DNA from: Brevibacillus massiliensis
Lineage (GTDB): Bacteria > Bacillota > Bacilli > Brevibacillales > Brevibacillaceae
DNA length: 64,000 bases
Assembly (NCBI RefSeq): GCF_000311785.1
Contig: NZ_HE978543.1
Coordinates: 184,345 to 248,344 of the forward strand
Direction of reading: 5' to 3'
Position numbers and translations under genes: made by a program. This document shows, in pieces, positions 51,088-59,988 of the stretch (position 1 is its first letter; each line of letters begins with the position of its first letter). Below the pieces are notes generated by a model, which worked only from the letters and a program-made list of their open reading frames with translations, was not told the origin of the DNA and did no database searches.

Positions 51088-51684
51088 TCATTGCGACTTG
51101 TCACCCAGTTTTCGCTCTGTTCCCTGGATCAAGCGGACAATATTGCGGTAATGACGCACATAGGCGAGCACGGTAATGATCAAACTGATCCAGACGAAAG
51201 AACTGTCCGCTCCGAAGAAAAGCAGGCAAAGCGGCAGCAATGTTGCCAGAACGAGCGAGCCGAGCGATACATACCGCGTCAAAAGAATCACGAACACAGC
51301 GACCAGACCGGTCACCAAAAAAGAACTAGGAGACAGCCCGAGCGCTACGCCTACTGTGGTAGCAATGCCCTTTCCGCCTCGAAAACCGTAATAGACCGGC
51401 CAATTGTGTCCGATAATCGCGAATATTCCCGCGAGCGCGTAAGCGATCGGATCTCCGCCTGTAAGCAGGTGGGCGATTCCCATTGCCGCCAATCCCTTCA
51501 GGGCATCCAGAATCAACACCAGAATGCCGGGACCCCTCCCCAGTACCCGCAGCGTATTGGTCGCACCGGCGTTGCCGCTGCCGTGCTGCCGGATGTCGAT
51601 CCCGGCGATGCTTTTGGCGATGATGGTGCTGAAGCTGACTGCCCCGATCAGATAGCTGATAATCATGGCGAGAACAAAGCTCAT
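51088..51684 (-). CDS. plsY: Glycerol-3-phosphate acyltransferase PlsY
   Basis: 198 aa, about five membrane helices. Family motifs SYLIGAVSFSTIIAKSIAGI, GSGNAGATNTLRVLGRGPG and YGFRGGKGIATTVGVALGLS. Acylates glycerol 3-phosphate with acyl phosphate as the first phospholipid step. It precedes gpsA, which supplies its substrate. Confidence 0.97.
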   Translation of the reverse strand: MSFVLAMIISYLIGAVSFSTIIAKSIAGIDIRQHGSGNAGATNTLRVLGRGPGILVLILDALKGLAAMGIAHLLTGGDPIAYALAGIFAIIGHNWPVYYGFRGGKGIATTVGVALGLSPSSFLVTGLVAVFVILLTRYVSLGSLVLATLLPLCLLFFGADSSFVWISLIITVLAYVRHYRNIVRLIQGTERKLGDKSQ

Positions 51685-51697
51685 TGTTACCCTCTCC

Positions 51698-53023
51698 CTA
51701 TGCCTTTTTACGCGTTAGAATCCGTATCGGAGTCCCTTCGAATACGAATGCCTCACGAATTTTATTCTCTAGATAGCGCTCATAGGAAAAATGCATCAAT
51801 TCAGGGTCGTTGACAAACACGATAAACGTTGGCGGTTTGACGGCCGCTTGGGTCACGTAGTTGATTTTCAAGCGTTTTCCCCTGTCCGTCGGCGGCGGCG
51901 CCATAATCGTTGCATCCGTCACCAAGTCGTTGATCACAGCGGTCGGAATGCGCATGGCATGCGCCTCTGCCACCTGGTTCACTTTGGGAAGGATGGTGCC
52001 GACCCGCTGTTTTGTCTTGGCCGAAACATACAGAATCGGCGCGTAGGAGAGGAACTTGAACTCTTCGCGAATCAGTTCGGTAAAACGCTGCATCGTTTTA
52101 TCGTCTTTTTCCACCACATCCCATTTATTGACGACAATGATCACGGCCCTTCCCGCTTCATGGGCGTATCCGGCAATCTTCTTGTCATGCTCGATGATCC
52201 CTTCTTCCCCGTTGATCACGACCAGCACCACATCAGAGTCTTCAATCGCCTTCAGGGCCCGCATGACGCTGTACTTCTCCGTGCTTTCATACACCTTCCC
52301 GCGTTTACGCATCCCTGCGGTGTCGACCAGCACGTACCGCTGACCGTCTTGTTCAAACGGGGTGTCAATCGCATCCCGGGTGGTACCCGCGATCTCGCTG
52401 ACAATGACGCGTTCTTCTCCGAGGATCGCGTTCGTCAATGACGATTTCCCCACGTTGGGACGACCGATAATCGAGACGCGGATCACGTCCTCCGACTCTT
52501 CTTCCTCCGGCGCCTGCGGAAAATGCTTGACGATTTCCTCCAGCAGATCGCCGAGGCCGAGCCCGTGGCTCCCGGAGACAGGGAACGGATCGCCCACACC
52601 CAACTGGTAAAAGTCGTAAATCTCGTTTCGCATGTCCGGATTGTCCACTTTATTGACTGCCAAGACAATCGGTTTCTTTGTCTTGTTGAGCATACGCGCT
52701 ACTTCCATGTCCGCATCCGTAACGCCGGTACGGCTGTCTACGACAAACAGGATCACATCCGCTTCATCGATGGCCAGTTCCGCCTGATGACGCATCTGGG
52801 TAAGGATCACATCCGTATCGCCTACTTCGATCCCTCCCGTATCAATGACGTGAAACTGATGGTTTAACCATTCACCCTTCCCGTACAAACGATCACGGGT
52901 TACACCCGGCGTGTCTTCTACTATGGCGATTCTTTGGCCGACAAGCCGGTTAAAGATCGTGGACTTGCCGACATTCGGTCTTCCTACGATCGCGACAACA
53001 GGCAATCCCATGTTACTGCTCAC
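51698..53023 (-). CDS. der: Ribosome-assembly GTPase Der (EngA)
   Basis: 441 aa. Two tandem GTPase domains: [17 protein letters not shown] near residue 12 with DTPGVT and NKVD, and [18 protein letters not shown] near 185 with [11 protein letters not shown] and NKWD; a KH-like C-terminal domain follows ([20 protein letters not shown]). Needed for 50S subunit maturation. Confidence 0.98.
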   Translation of the reverse strand: MSSNMGLPVVAIVGRPNVGKSTIFNRLVGQRIAIVEDTPGVTRDRLYGKGEWLNHQFHVIDTGGIEVGDTDVILTQMRHQAELAIDEADVILFVVDSRTGVTDADMEVARMLNKTKKPIVLAVNKVDNPDMRNEIYDFYQLGVGDPFPVSGSHGLGLGDLLEEIVKHFPQAPEEEESEDVIRVSIIGRPNVGKSSLTNAILGEERVIVSEIAGTTRDAIDTPFEQDGQRYVLVDTAGMRKRGKVYESTEKYSVMRALKAIEDSDVVLVVINGEEGIIEHDKKIAGYAHEAGRAVIIVVNKWDVVEKDDKTMQRFTELIREEFKFLSYAPILYVSAKTKQRVGTILPKVNQVAEAHAMRIPTAVINDLVTDATIMAPPPTDRGKRLKINYVTQAAVKPPTFIVFVNDPELMHFSYERYLENKIREAFVFEGTPIRILTRKKA

Positions 53024-53062
53024 TCATTTCTCTAGAAATTCACCTGCTAATCATAACACATT

Positions 53063-53245
53063 CTAATGATGTCGAACAATGATCAGGATATCCGGAGTGA
53101 CTTGATGGACCATGCCGTCCAGTACCTTCTCCAGCGTGAAGGCAGTACGCTGCATTTCTTCGTGGTTCGGCATGATAAATATGGGGGCGCCTCCGGCAAC
53201 TCGCTCCTTTTGCGTTGTGATCACAGCCATGATCTTCGGATCCAT
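53063..53245 (-). CDS. Small capping partner of YIEGIA protein
   Basis: 60 aa (MDPKIMAVITTQKERVAGGA..., HEEMQRTAFTLEKVLDGMVH). It matches the short gene that regularly follows YIEGIA-type genes in Bacillales and has been named a capping complex subunit. No membrane segment. 21 nt after the YIEGIA gene; ATG with GAGGAG upstream. Confidence 0.8.
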   Translation of the reverse strand: MDPKIMAVITTQKERVAGGAPIFIMPNHEEMQRTAFTLEKVLDGMVHQVTPDILIIVRHH

Positions 53246-53266
53246 TCCGCTCCTCCTTGTCTGAGT

Positions 53267-54184
53267 TTATTGGTCGTTGGAGGGAGCCGTTTGATTGATC
53301 GGAGCTTCTTTGGGGATGCGGCTTGCGTACTCCAACAGCGGCACGTGGACAATGACCTGCTCCGCTTTTGATACATCGCGCGTCAGCGGCAATAAAAACA
53401 AGCCAATCCGTCCGGTTCGAAGATCGCGCTTGGCCATCGGTACCAGCGAAGGCTCTCCCTCGTCCCGGTAGACGCCCAGCATCGTTGCGGTGTCGTGCAG
53501 AATCGCTTGGCGCTGGCCCAGATTGGCGATCGTCACCTTGGCGTTTTGATTTTTCGGGACGAGGATAAATCCCATTCCATGCTTTCTGATCTGTTCCTGA
53601 GCATCCTCAGAACCGACGTTCATGATGTAAATATCTCCGACGCTAAGATTGTATTCGTCCATCTTTACCTCGGCCGGCACGATGTCGACGATATGCCCCA
53701 ACGTCTTGCCGGATTTGTATTTCAATCCAATCCCCATCGTGACAATGCCAGCGATAAGTCCGCCCCACCAGGCAAAGAGCACGGTCGCAAACGTGGTTAC
53801 AAACGCGACAAATATCACCAAGTAATTGCGTCCCTCAAACGCCATCGCGATTCCTTCAATGTAAGAACCTCCGCGCGGAACCAGCTCGTGCTTGTCTACT
53901 TCCGTCAAGGTATCGCGCTCCATTTTACGCACATCGCGAAACTGCTGTGCCGCTACAGTCAAGAAGGTAATCGCCGTGTAGTTTTCCTTGAGCAAGGCGG
54001 GAACGGCAACAGCCCCCAGGGAAGAGGCGATGATTCCAAGCGAAAGGTGGATGATCTTGCCATGCGGAGACGTCGGGTACTGCCGGTAATCGGTTCGCAG
54101 CAGCAGCACCCGGGTCAACACGCCGAATCCAAAACCGATGAACAGAGGGATAAAGTATTCGTTCGCAAGCAGTTGTTTTAACAA
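53267..54184 (-). CDS. yphB: YIEGIA-family membrane protein (YphB)
   Basis: 305 aa. The name-giving YIEGIA motif is present at residues 108-113. Membrane helices at about 10-28, 45-62 and 120-160; a soluble C-terminal domain holds the regions GDIYIMNVGSEDAQEQIRKH and VTIANLGQRQAILHD (TrkA-C-like). Family function unknown, linked to sporulation by distribution. Transcribed with the capping gene and yphA. Confidence 0.87.
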   Translation of the reverse strand: MLKQLLANEYFIPLFIGFGFGVLTRVLLLRTDYRQYPTSPHGKIIHLSLGIIASSLGAVAVPALLKENYTAITFLTVAAQQFRDVRKMERDTLTEVDKHELVPRGGSYIEGIAMAFEGRNYLVIFVAFVTTFATVLFAWWGGLIAGIVTMGIGLKYKSGKTLGHIVDIVPAEVKMDEYNLSVGDIYIMNVGSEDAQEQIRKHGMGFILVPKNQNAKVTIANLGQRQAILHDTATMLGVYRDEGEPSLVPMAKRDLRTGRIGLFLLPLTRDVSKAEQVIVHVPLLEYASRIPKEAPINQTAPSNDQ

Positions 54185-54190
54185 AAGGAA

Positions 54191-54847
54191 TCACCTGTGT
54201 GAGTGTGTTTTTGTTCGTAATTTGAACGTGCGGACAAAGCGGCGGTACGACCGGACAACGCTTTTTTGCAATGTGGAGTAAAGCGACATCAGGGCCGTCC
54301 AGAGGCAGATGGTGCACCAGAGGAGATCCTGCGTTTTCGCCCCCCCGATCTGGCTCTCCGCTCCTTTGTCGAGAAAGTTGAGCGTGTAGAAAGCATCCGC
54401 CAAAGGAAGCGCGACCAATATGATAAACCATTGAACCTGCCAGTTGCGTGTCAAGAAGACAAGCACGGTAATCAGCAGCACGGGCAGCAGAAGCTTTTCG
54501 TCCCACACCAGGAGCACCGGATCGCGGAAGGCAAACAGACGGGCAAAGTAGAGGGCGCAAGCGAACAGGAATGCAGCCAGGATAAGAAACGTTTTGCCCT
54601 GTTTGGGCAAATGCAGCCAGGACCAGCATGACAAGAGCAGCGGAATGATCGCCCCGCCTACGTTTACATCAACGGGGAAGAAGTACAGCCGCCAACTGGT
54701 AAAAGCGCAAATCAGCGTCACAGTCAAAATGAACAGCGCCGACCTGCGGCTCAAGTGAAGCCGATGCAGCTGCCTGTCCAGACTCCCCATCCAGACGACA
54801 CAGATCAGAGACCACTGTAAGACAATGGATAACACACCATCATTCAT
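54191..54847 (-). CDS. yphA: YphA-like multi-pass membrane protein
   Basis: 218 aa with about seven hydrophobic helices (SALFILTVTLICAFTSWRLY, FLILAAFLFACALYFARLF, LLLPVLLITVLVFLTRNW) and a basic tail. Same size and place as B. subtilis yphA, before yphB. Function unknown. AAAGGAG before ATG. Confidence 0.75.
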   Translation of the reverse strand: MNDGVLSIVLQWSLICVVWMGSLDRQLHRLHLSRRSALFILTVTLICAFTSWRLYFFPVDVNVGGAIIPLLLSCWSWLHLPKQGKTFLILAAFLFACALYFARLFAFRDPVLLVWDEKLLLPVLLITVLVFLTRNWQVQWFIILVALPLADAFYTLNFLDKGAESQIGGAKTQDLLWCTICLWTALMSLYSTLQKSVVRSYRRFVRTFKLRTKTHSHR

Positions 54848-54928
54848 GGCTTACTCCTTTTCTCGCATTCACATCTCTTCACAAGTATACCCTGATGAGT
54901 GGCTTTCATAACGACGTCCGCTTGCGGC

Positions 54929-56002
54929 TCATTCACCCGTACACACGTCCATGTCTCTTGCCGCGTACCGCTGGCAGTCAATTCCCCGCTGCCGGGCCCA
55001 AGATCGCGTTTCGCCGCCGATTGTCACAGGAACAGCGCGAAGCGCCAGCACATCTGCGGCACCAAGTGCTGTCATCGCAATCCTCAGCTGGTGGTGAAGC
55101 TCGTCTACTTCCGCCAGGCATCCCTCCAGTGGCAGCGTCTGCACCATCCGCAAAAACCGGCCTGCCAATCCAGCCGCCCCAGCGCCCAGCGCCAAAGCCT
55201 TGGCGATATGCAGACCGTGCCGGATGCCGCCGGAAGCGATGAAGGCAACGCCATCCGTTTTGCTGCAGTCGGCTTCCATGAGGCTTTGTACAGTCGTCAA
55301 CCCCCAATCCTCGAACATGGAAAGCGGACGGTCGCGCCGGCAATTTTCCACCCGAGCGAAATTGGTCCCGCCCTTCCCGCCTACATCGATCAGTCTTACA
55401 CCGGCATCAGCCAATTGGCGGATCGTTTTCCGCGTCATCCCGAAACCTACTTCCTTGACAATGAGCGGTACAGACAAAGAACGTGCCAGTCGTTCGATAT
55501 TGAGCAGATAGCCGGTAAAATCGCGGTCTCCTTCAGGCATAAGAAGTTCTTGCATGACGTTCAGGTGAATTTGCAGAGCGTCGGCGGCGATCATTTCAAC
55601 TGCCCGCTTTGCCTGTTCAACGGTTGCTTCTGCCCCCAGGTTGGCAAAGATGAGTCCTGCGGAGTTTACTTCCCGGGCGATCTTGAAGGTCCACTCCAAA
55701 TCCGGCTCGCGAACCGCCGCCATCTGGGACCCCACCGCCATCGCCAGCTTCAGTTCGCGTGCAATTTCAGCCAATTTGCGATTGATTTCCGCGGTTTCCT
55801 TCGAACCGCCTGTCATCGCATTGACGATAATGGGCGACGACAGTTCCCAGTCGCCCAAGCGTACTTGAAGCGAAATGTTTCCATAAGATATATTAGGTAA
55901 ACTATTCGGCGCAAACTGCAGGTCGTCAAACCCGGGTGTTTCCGCTTGACCTGCAGCCAATGCGTATTGAATATGTTCCCATTTTCGTTTTGAGCGGTTC
56001 AT
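54929..56002 (-). CDS. fni: Isopentenyl-diphosphate isomerase, type 2 (FMN)
   Basis: 357 aa from ATG 56002, which follows AAGGAGG; 20 upstream in-frame codons are not used. Interconverts isopentenyl and dimethylallyl diphosphate. KRKWEHIQYALAAG near the start, VNAMTGGS (FMN), VIVKEVGFGMTR and DVGGKGGTNFARVEN, ASGGIRHGLHIAKALALGAG. Supplies prenyl units for HepST. Confidence 0.96.
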   Translation of the reverse strand: MNRSKRKWEHIQYALAAGQAETPGFDDLQFAPNSLPNISYGNISLQVRLGDWELSSPIIVNAMTGGSKETAEINRKLAEIARELKLAMAVGSQMAAVREPDLEWTFKIAREVNSAGLIFANLGAEATVEQAKRAVEMIAADALQIHLNVMQELLMPEGDRDFTGYLLNIERLARSLSVPLIVKEVGFGMTRKTIRQLADAGVRLIDVGGKGGTNFARVENCRRDRPLSMFEDWGLTTVQSLMEADCSKTDGVAFIASGGIRHGLHIAKALALGAGAAGLAGRFLRMVQTLPLEGCLAEVDELHHQLRIAMTALGAADVLALRAVPVTIGGETRSWARQRGIDCQRYAARDMDVCTGE

Positions 56003-56092
56003 CCCGTTTTCCTCCTTACCCCAAGTCTGCCCCGAAATCAACACAAACAAAAAGAGATGCACTCCATGTGCATCCCCTTTTGACGTACCCGC

Positions 56093-57271
56093 TTATTTTA
56101 ACTTGTCTTTCAGGTCTCCGAACAAGTCGCCCAAGGTTACATTTAAACCTTGATTGTTTTCTTGCTGGAATGCCTGATGCTCACGTCTGCTGGCGCGTTC
56201 TGCTTTTTCCGCTTTCTCCTCTTCCAGGGCGCGGATGCTCAAGCTGACGCGTTGTTCGGTTGGGTTTACATCGAGGATTTTTACCTGTACCTCTTGCCCT
56301 TCCTTCAGTACTTCACCAGGAGTCGCTACGTGGCGGTTGGCGATTTGCGAAATATGCACCAAGCCTTCGATGCCAGGAGCAATTTCGACGAATGCGCCAA
56401 AGCTGACCAGACGCTTTACAACCCCTGTCACGACGTCGCCGGACTTGAACTGCTCGGCAGCCTTTTCCCATGGTCCTGGAAGGGTTTCTTTGATGCTCAA
56501 GCTGATTCGCTCGTTCTCTTTGTCAACCTTTAATACTTTTACTTGTACCTTGTCGCCCTCTTTGACCACGTCAGACGGTTTTTCTACACGATTCCAAGCC
56601 AGCTCGGAGACGTGCACCAAGCCGTCGATGCCGCCGATGTCCACAAACACTCCGAAGTCGGTCAAGCGCTGCACTGTCCCGTCCAACACCTGGCCCGGCT
56701 GGAGGCTCTCAAGCAGACTGCTCTTCTGCTTCTTCAGTTCATCTTCCAGAACGGCTTTATGGGAGAGGATCACCTTGTTCTTCTCGCGATCCATTTCCAC
56801 TACCTTCAGCGTTAAGGTGCGGCCCTTGTAATCGGAAAAGTCTTCTACGAAGTGGCGTTCAACCATGGAAGCGGGAATAAAACCGCGCAGGCCGACATCG
56901 ACAACCAGTCCGCCTTTCACGACTTCTTTTACCTCTGCTTCAAGCACTTCCCCGGATTCCATTTTCCGGCTTAGCTCTTCCCATGCTTTTTCTGCGGCAA
57001 CCGCTTTTTTGGAGACGACCAGTTCTTCCTTGTCGTCATTAATTTTGGTTACCTTCACTTCAAATTCATCTCCGACCGAGACTGCATCCGATACCTGATC
57101 CACATGAAGACTGGAGAGCTCGCTGATCGGAATTAGTCCGTCGTATTTGTAACCCACATCTACCAAAGCTTGTTTTTCTTCCACTTTCGTTACCTTCGCT
57201 TGGACTACGTCACCTACAGAGAGTGTTTTTACCTCTGTCAGGCTCGCGCTGTTGTTTGTCTCATCCACCAT
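56093..57271 (-). CDS. ypfD: S1-domain RNA-binding protein (rpsA homologue, YpfD type)
   Basis: 392 aa with four S1 domains at about 15-85, 100-170, 185-260 and 272-345 (GDVVQAKVTKVEEKQALVDV, GGLVVDVGLRGFIPASMVE, GVFVDIGGIDGLVHVSELAW, GAFVEIAPGIEGLVHISQIA) and a charged C-terminal tail. Gram-negative S1 has six domains; four is normal for Bacillales. Binds RNA; not a stable ribosomal protein in Bacillus. Confidence 0.95.
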   Translation of the reverse strand: MVDETNNSASLTEVKTLSVGDVVQAKVTKVEEKQALVDVGYKYDGLIPISELSSLHVDQVSDAVSVGDEFEVKVTKINDDKEELVVSKKAVAAEKAWEELSRKMESGEVLEAEVKEVVKGGLVVDVGLRGFIPASMVERHFVEDFSDYKGRTLTLKVVEMDREKNKVILSHKAVLEDELKKQKSSLLESLQPGQVLDGTVQRLTDFGVFVDIGGIDGLVHVSELAWNRVEKPSDVVKEGDKVQVKVLKVDKENERISLSIKETLPGPWEKAAEQFKSGDVVTGVVKRLVSFGAFVEIAPGIEGLVHISQIANRHVATPGEVLKEGQEVQVKILDVNPTEQRVSLSIRALEEEKAEKAERASRREHQAFQQENNQGLNVTLGDLFGDLKDKLK

Positions 57272-57413
57272 TGACTAAACCTCCTTGATTACCATCCGTC
57301 ACACAAGAAACACCTATATGAAGCGGGATAGTATTGCAAAATATATGAACCTCTCGCCAAGGGCGGGGGGCCAGACAATTGGAAGTGGAGATACACAGAT
57401 ATAGTATTCTTCC

Positions 57414-57445
57414 ATCCCCTGCTTTCGATACTATCTTTAGGGGAT
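57414..57445 (-). other. Inverted repeat in the plsC-to-rpsA-homologue gap
   Basis: ATCCCCT / AGGGGAT arms (57445-57439 and 57420-57414) with an 18-nt loop, roughly 140 nt before the S1-protein start. TTGACG lies just upstream. It may be part of a 5' leader. Nothing else stands out in 57272-57469. Confidence 0.3.
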
Positions 57446-57469
57446 ATTCGTCAAGTCAGGAAAAAAGCG

Positions 57470-58066
57470 CTATTCATGATGCCGCTCGATTAATTCCTTG
57501 ATGTTTTGCATGATGTATTCTGTCGTATCCCTCAAGATTTCGGCAGTTGGCTTGGACTCCCTGAAACGGGACAAATCCAACGGCTGCCCGTACACGATTT
57601 TGATCGGGCGAAACAGCCGGTAAGGCCCTATGATAGCCACCGGAATAACCGCTGCTTGTGACTTTAAGGCGAACATCGCCGCACCGTTCATGGCCGCTCC
57701 CAGATCGCCTGTCTTGCTGCGATGTCCCTCCGGAAAAATGCCAAACACTTTCCCTTCTTCCAACAATTTCAAAGTGGCGCGGATTGCAGCCCGATCAGCT
57801 TGCCCCCGTTTAACCGGAAATGCTCCAAACTTCTTGATCAGAAACGAGAGAACCGGTATATGAAACAGTTCCTCCTTGGCCATAAAATGAAGCTGGCGTT
57901 CCATCCCGGATCCAACCAGAGGGGGATCCCAGTTGCTGATGTGATTGGGGCAGAGAATTACCGGACCTTCTTTAGGAATATGTTCGGATCCAATTACTTG
58001 CCATCGGAAAAACACGGCAAATATCTTGCGGAATAAAAAGCGAAAAAATTTATAATAGTTGTTCAC
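57470..58066 (-). CDS. plsC: 1-acyl-sn-glycerol-3-phosphate acyltransferase PlsC
   Basis: 198 aa. Acyltransferase box LCPNHISNWDPPLVG (HxxxxD) and FGIFPEGHRSKTG (second box). Second step of phosphatidic acid synthesis. The GTG/ATG start overlaps the cmk stop by 4 nt, as in the Bacillus cmk-plsC pair. Confidence 0.95.
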   Translation of the reverse strand: MNNYYKFFRFLFRKIFAVFFRWQVIGSEHIPKEGPVILCPNHISNWDPPLVGSGMERQLHFMAKEELFHIPVLSFLIKKFGAFPVKRGQADRAAIRATLKLLEEGKVFGIFPEGHRSKTGDLGAAMNGAAMFALKSQAAVIPVAIIGPYRLFRPIKIVYGQPLDLSRFRESKPTAEILRDTTEYIMQNIKELIERHHE

Positions 58067-58734
58067 CGGCGGTGTTCACCTGCTCGCAAGCAAATTTTGA
58101 GAATCTCATCAATAACTTCCTCAATGGACTTCCCGGTGGTATCCACCAAGTGTGCGTCCTTTGCCCTGCGCAGGGGAGCTACGCTTCGCTCTGAATCGCG
58201 CCGGTCGCGCTCTTCCAGCTCGGCCAGCAGGGTTTCGTATTCGGCATCGTAGCCTTTTGCGTGCAGTTCATCGACGCGGCGTTTCGCCCTCTCTTCAAGC
58301 GATGCCGTCAAAAAAATCTTCACATCGGCATCCGGCAGCACGTGCGTGCCGATATCCCGTCCATCCATCACAACGCTGCCCTGCCGGGCCAACTCGCGCT
58401 GCAGGTGAAGCATCTGCTCGCGAACCTTGCCCAAGCTGGCTACGATTGACGAGCCATTGCTGACCTCAGGAGTGCGAATCTCCGCTGTGATGTCTTGCCC
58501 GTTCCAGAAGACCTCCTGCCCCGCATCAGTGCGGCGCAGTTCGATCGTTCCCTGACTGAGCAACTTGCTGACTGCTTCTTCATCATCAGCCGCCAATCCA
58601 GACCGGATGACGGCCCATGCGAGTGCTCGGTACATGGCTCCAGTGTCAATATATATGTATCCGAGGCGGGCAGCGACAATCCGGGCCACTGTGCTCTTGC
58701 CAGCTCCGGCTGGTCCGTCTATTGCGATTTTCAT
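58063..58734 (-). CDS. cmk: Cytidylate kinase
   Basis: 223 aa from ATG 58734 (GGGTGAT eight bases upstream; a GTG four codons earlier is an alternative). P-loop IAIDGPAGAGKSTVARIVAA, YIDTGAMYRALAWA, VVMDGRDIGTHVLPDADVKI and ASLEERAKRRVDEL. Phosphorylates CMP and dCMP. Confidence 0.97.
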   Translation of the reverse strand: MKIAIDGPAGAGKSTVARIVAARLGYIYIDTGAMYRALAWAVIRSGLAADDEEAVSKLLSQGTIELRRTDAGQEVFWNGQDITAEIRTPEVSNGSSIVASLGKVREQMLHLQRELARQGSVVMDGRDIGTHVLPDADVKIFLTASLEERAKRRVDELHAKGYDAEYETLLAELEERDRRDSERSVAPLRRAKDAHLVDTTGKSIEEVIDEILKICLRAGEHRR

Positions 58735-58878
58735 GTAGAGAATCACCCGCTATATTTGGTAGTTAATGAAAAGCTGCGATTGAAGCTGCTCGCAGAAGCA
58801 GTGGAGTCCTTCTTTAGCAGACTTCATGCAGGATAAGGAAGCCGACTCAGTCTGGCAGCGTCATATCGCTCCTGACAG

Positions 58879-58905
58879 AAAACAACAAAAGCAGGACATG
58901 CCTGC
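58879..58905 (-). terminator. Terminator after the ypfB-like gene
   Basis: Stem GCAGG / CCTGC with 5-nt loop (58905-58891) followed by TTTTGTTGTTTTC on the minus strand. Confidence 0.65.
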
Positions 58906-58964
58906 TCCTGCACATTTACTCTGCTATCGTATATGGTACCATAAAACGGCCCTGTACGCAAACT

Positions 58965-59153
58965 TCACGGTTGAAAGGGATGCCCTTCCCACAGCAAAGT
59001 TTCGACAAAAAAATGCTTGACCGGCTGATATGTACAGGCTACTTGTCCTAGCACAAGCAGGGTAAACAAGCAGAGGATCAGACTCGCAAGACAGCGTTCA
59101 AACCGTTCGGCAAGGCGGCAAAAACGGAGGTTGTACTCTTCCGGGCTGTTCAT
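58965..59153 (-). CDS. ypfB: Small membrane protein (YpfB-like, DUF5359)
   Basis: 62 aa from ATG 59153; an ATG at 59171 six codons earlier is equally possible. One membrane helix (CLASLILCLFTLLVLGQVAC) after a charged N-terminus. Its place between ypfA and cmk and its size match ypfB. Function unknown. Confidence 0.65.
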   Translation of the reverse strand: MNSPEEYNLRFCRLAERFERCLASLILCLFTLLVLGQVACTYQPVKHFFVETLLWEGHPFQP

Positions 59154-59188
59154 CCTGATGCGTCCCCCCATTAACGATCCTACTTTTA

Positions 59189-59869
59189 CTATGAGTCGGA
59201 GATGCCCCTTTTATTCAGTTCAAGCTGCCGCTCGTAGCAGATGCGAATCACCTTTTGGCGGTCCCCTTCGCTTATGTCGAGAAATTTGACGGATACCAAC
59301 TGGCAGAAATCCGTTTTCTTTTCAATCCGCGTAATTTCGCAAGTTGAGTAAGCGTGAGCCACTGTGCCCTTGCGGCTTGGAAGATTCATCCAGATGCTGA
59401 CCAACTGCTTTTCCTTCAGCGGGTACTTCTCTTCGCAGGAAAAGGCCAATCCGCCTCCGCTTAAGTTAATCGTCCTCGCGAGAAAGTGGCAGACAGGATC
59501 CGTCTCCTGAGACTTCACAGATATTTCCACCTCGGCAGGCACTCGCACATAGGACCGCCGCTGTGTTCTGACAATGTCCCTCAATTCAGGCAGCTTTATG
59601 AGCAGCAAAGGAATGTTTTCTTCTCGAAAACCCATTACCTCGGTTCGAAAGTCGTGGCGCAAACCGTCGTCACCCATATACCAAACATTCCACATGGAGC
59701 CCGTCTTCGCCCGCTCTATGCATTTTGTCCTCTCGTCAATCGGCAATTCGATCGCAGCCGCGTCCCCTGTAAAGTCGGCAATGCGCGATTTTAACACTTT
59801 CTTTGTCTCATCATCTGCAGATGTGTCAGGACTCAGCCAGATCATCTGTCCTATTTGCGGCAGTTTCAT
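59189..59869 (-). CDS. ypfA: PilZ-domain c-di-GMP binding protein (YpfA/YcgR-like)
   Basis: 226 aa from ATG 59869; 15 further in-frame codons upstream look unused. An N-terminal YcgR-like domain (about 1-95) and a C-terminal PilZ domain with RRSYVRVP (RxxxR class) and NLSGGGLAFS (N/DxSxxG), both c-di-GMP contacts. In B. subtilis the homologue DgrA slows motility when bound to c-di-GMP. Confidence 0.92.
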   Translation of the reverse strand: MKLPQIGQMIWLSPDTSADDETKKVLKSRIADFTGDAAAIELPIDERTKCIERAKTGSMWNVWYMGDDGLRHDFRTEVMGFREENIPLLLIKLPELRDIVRTQRRSYVRVPAEVEISVKSQETDPVCHFLARTINLSGGGLAFSCEEKYPLKEKQLVSIWMNLPSRKGTVAHAYSTCEITRIEKKTDFCQLVSVKFLDISEGDRQKVIRICYERQLELNKRGISDS

Positions 59870-59988
59870 CTCCCGGTTCTTCCCCTTTCCTAACTCTCCC
59901 CCTTCATTATACACAGTTTTTCCACTTCACGGCAAACAGGGAAAGCTGGACGAGTAGCGTCAACTTTCCCTCGATGCGGATCCGCTCG

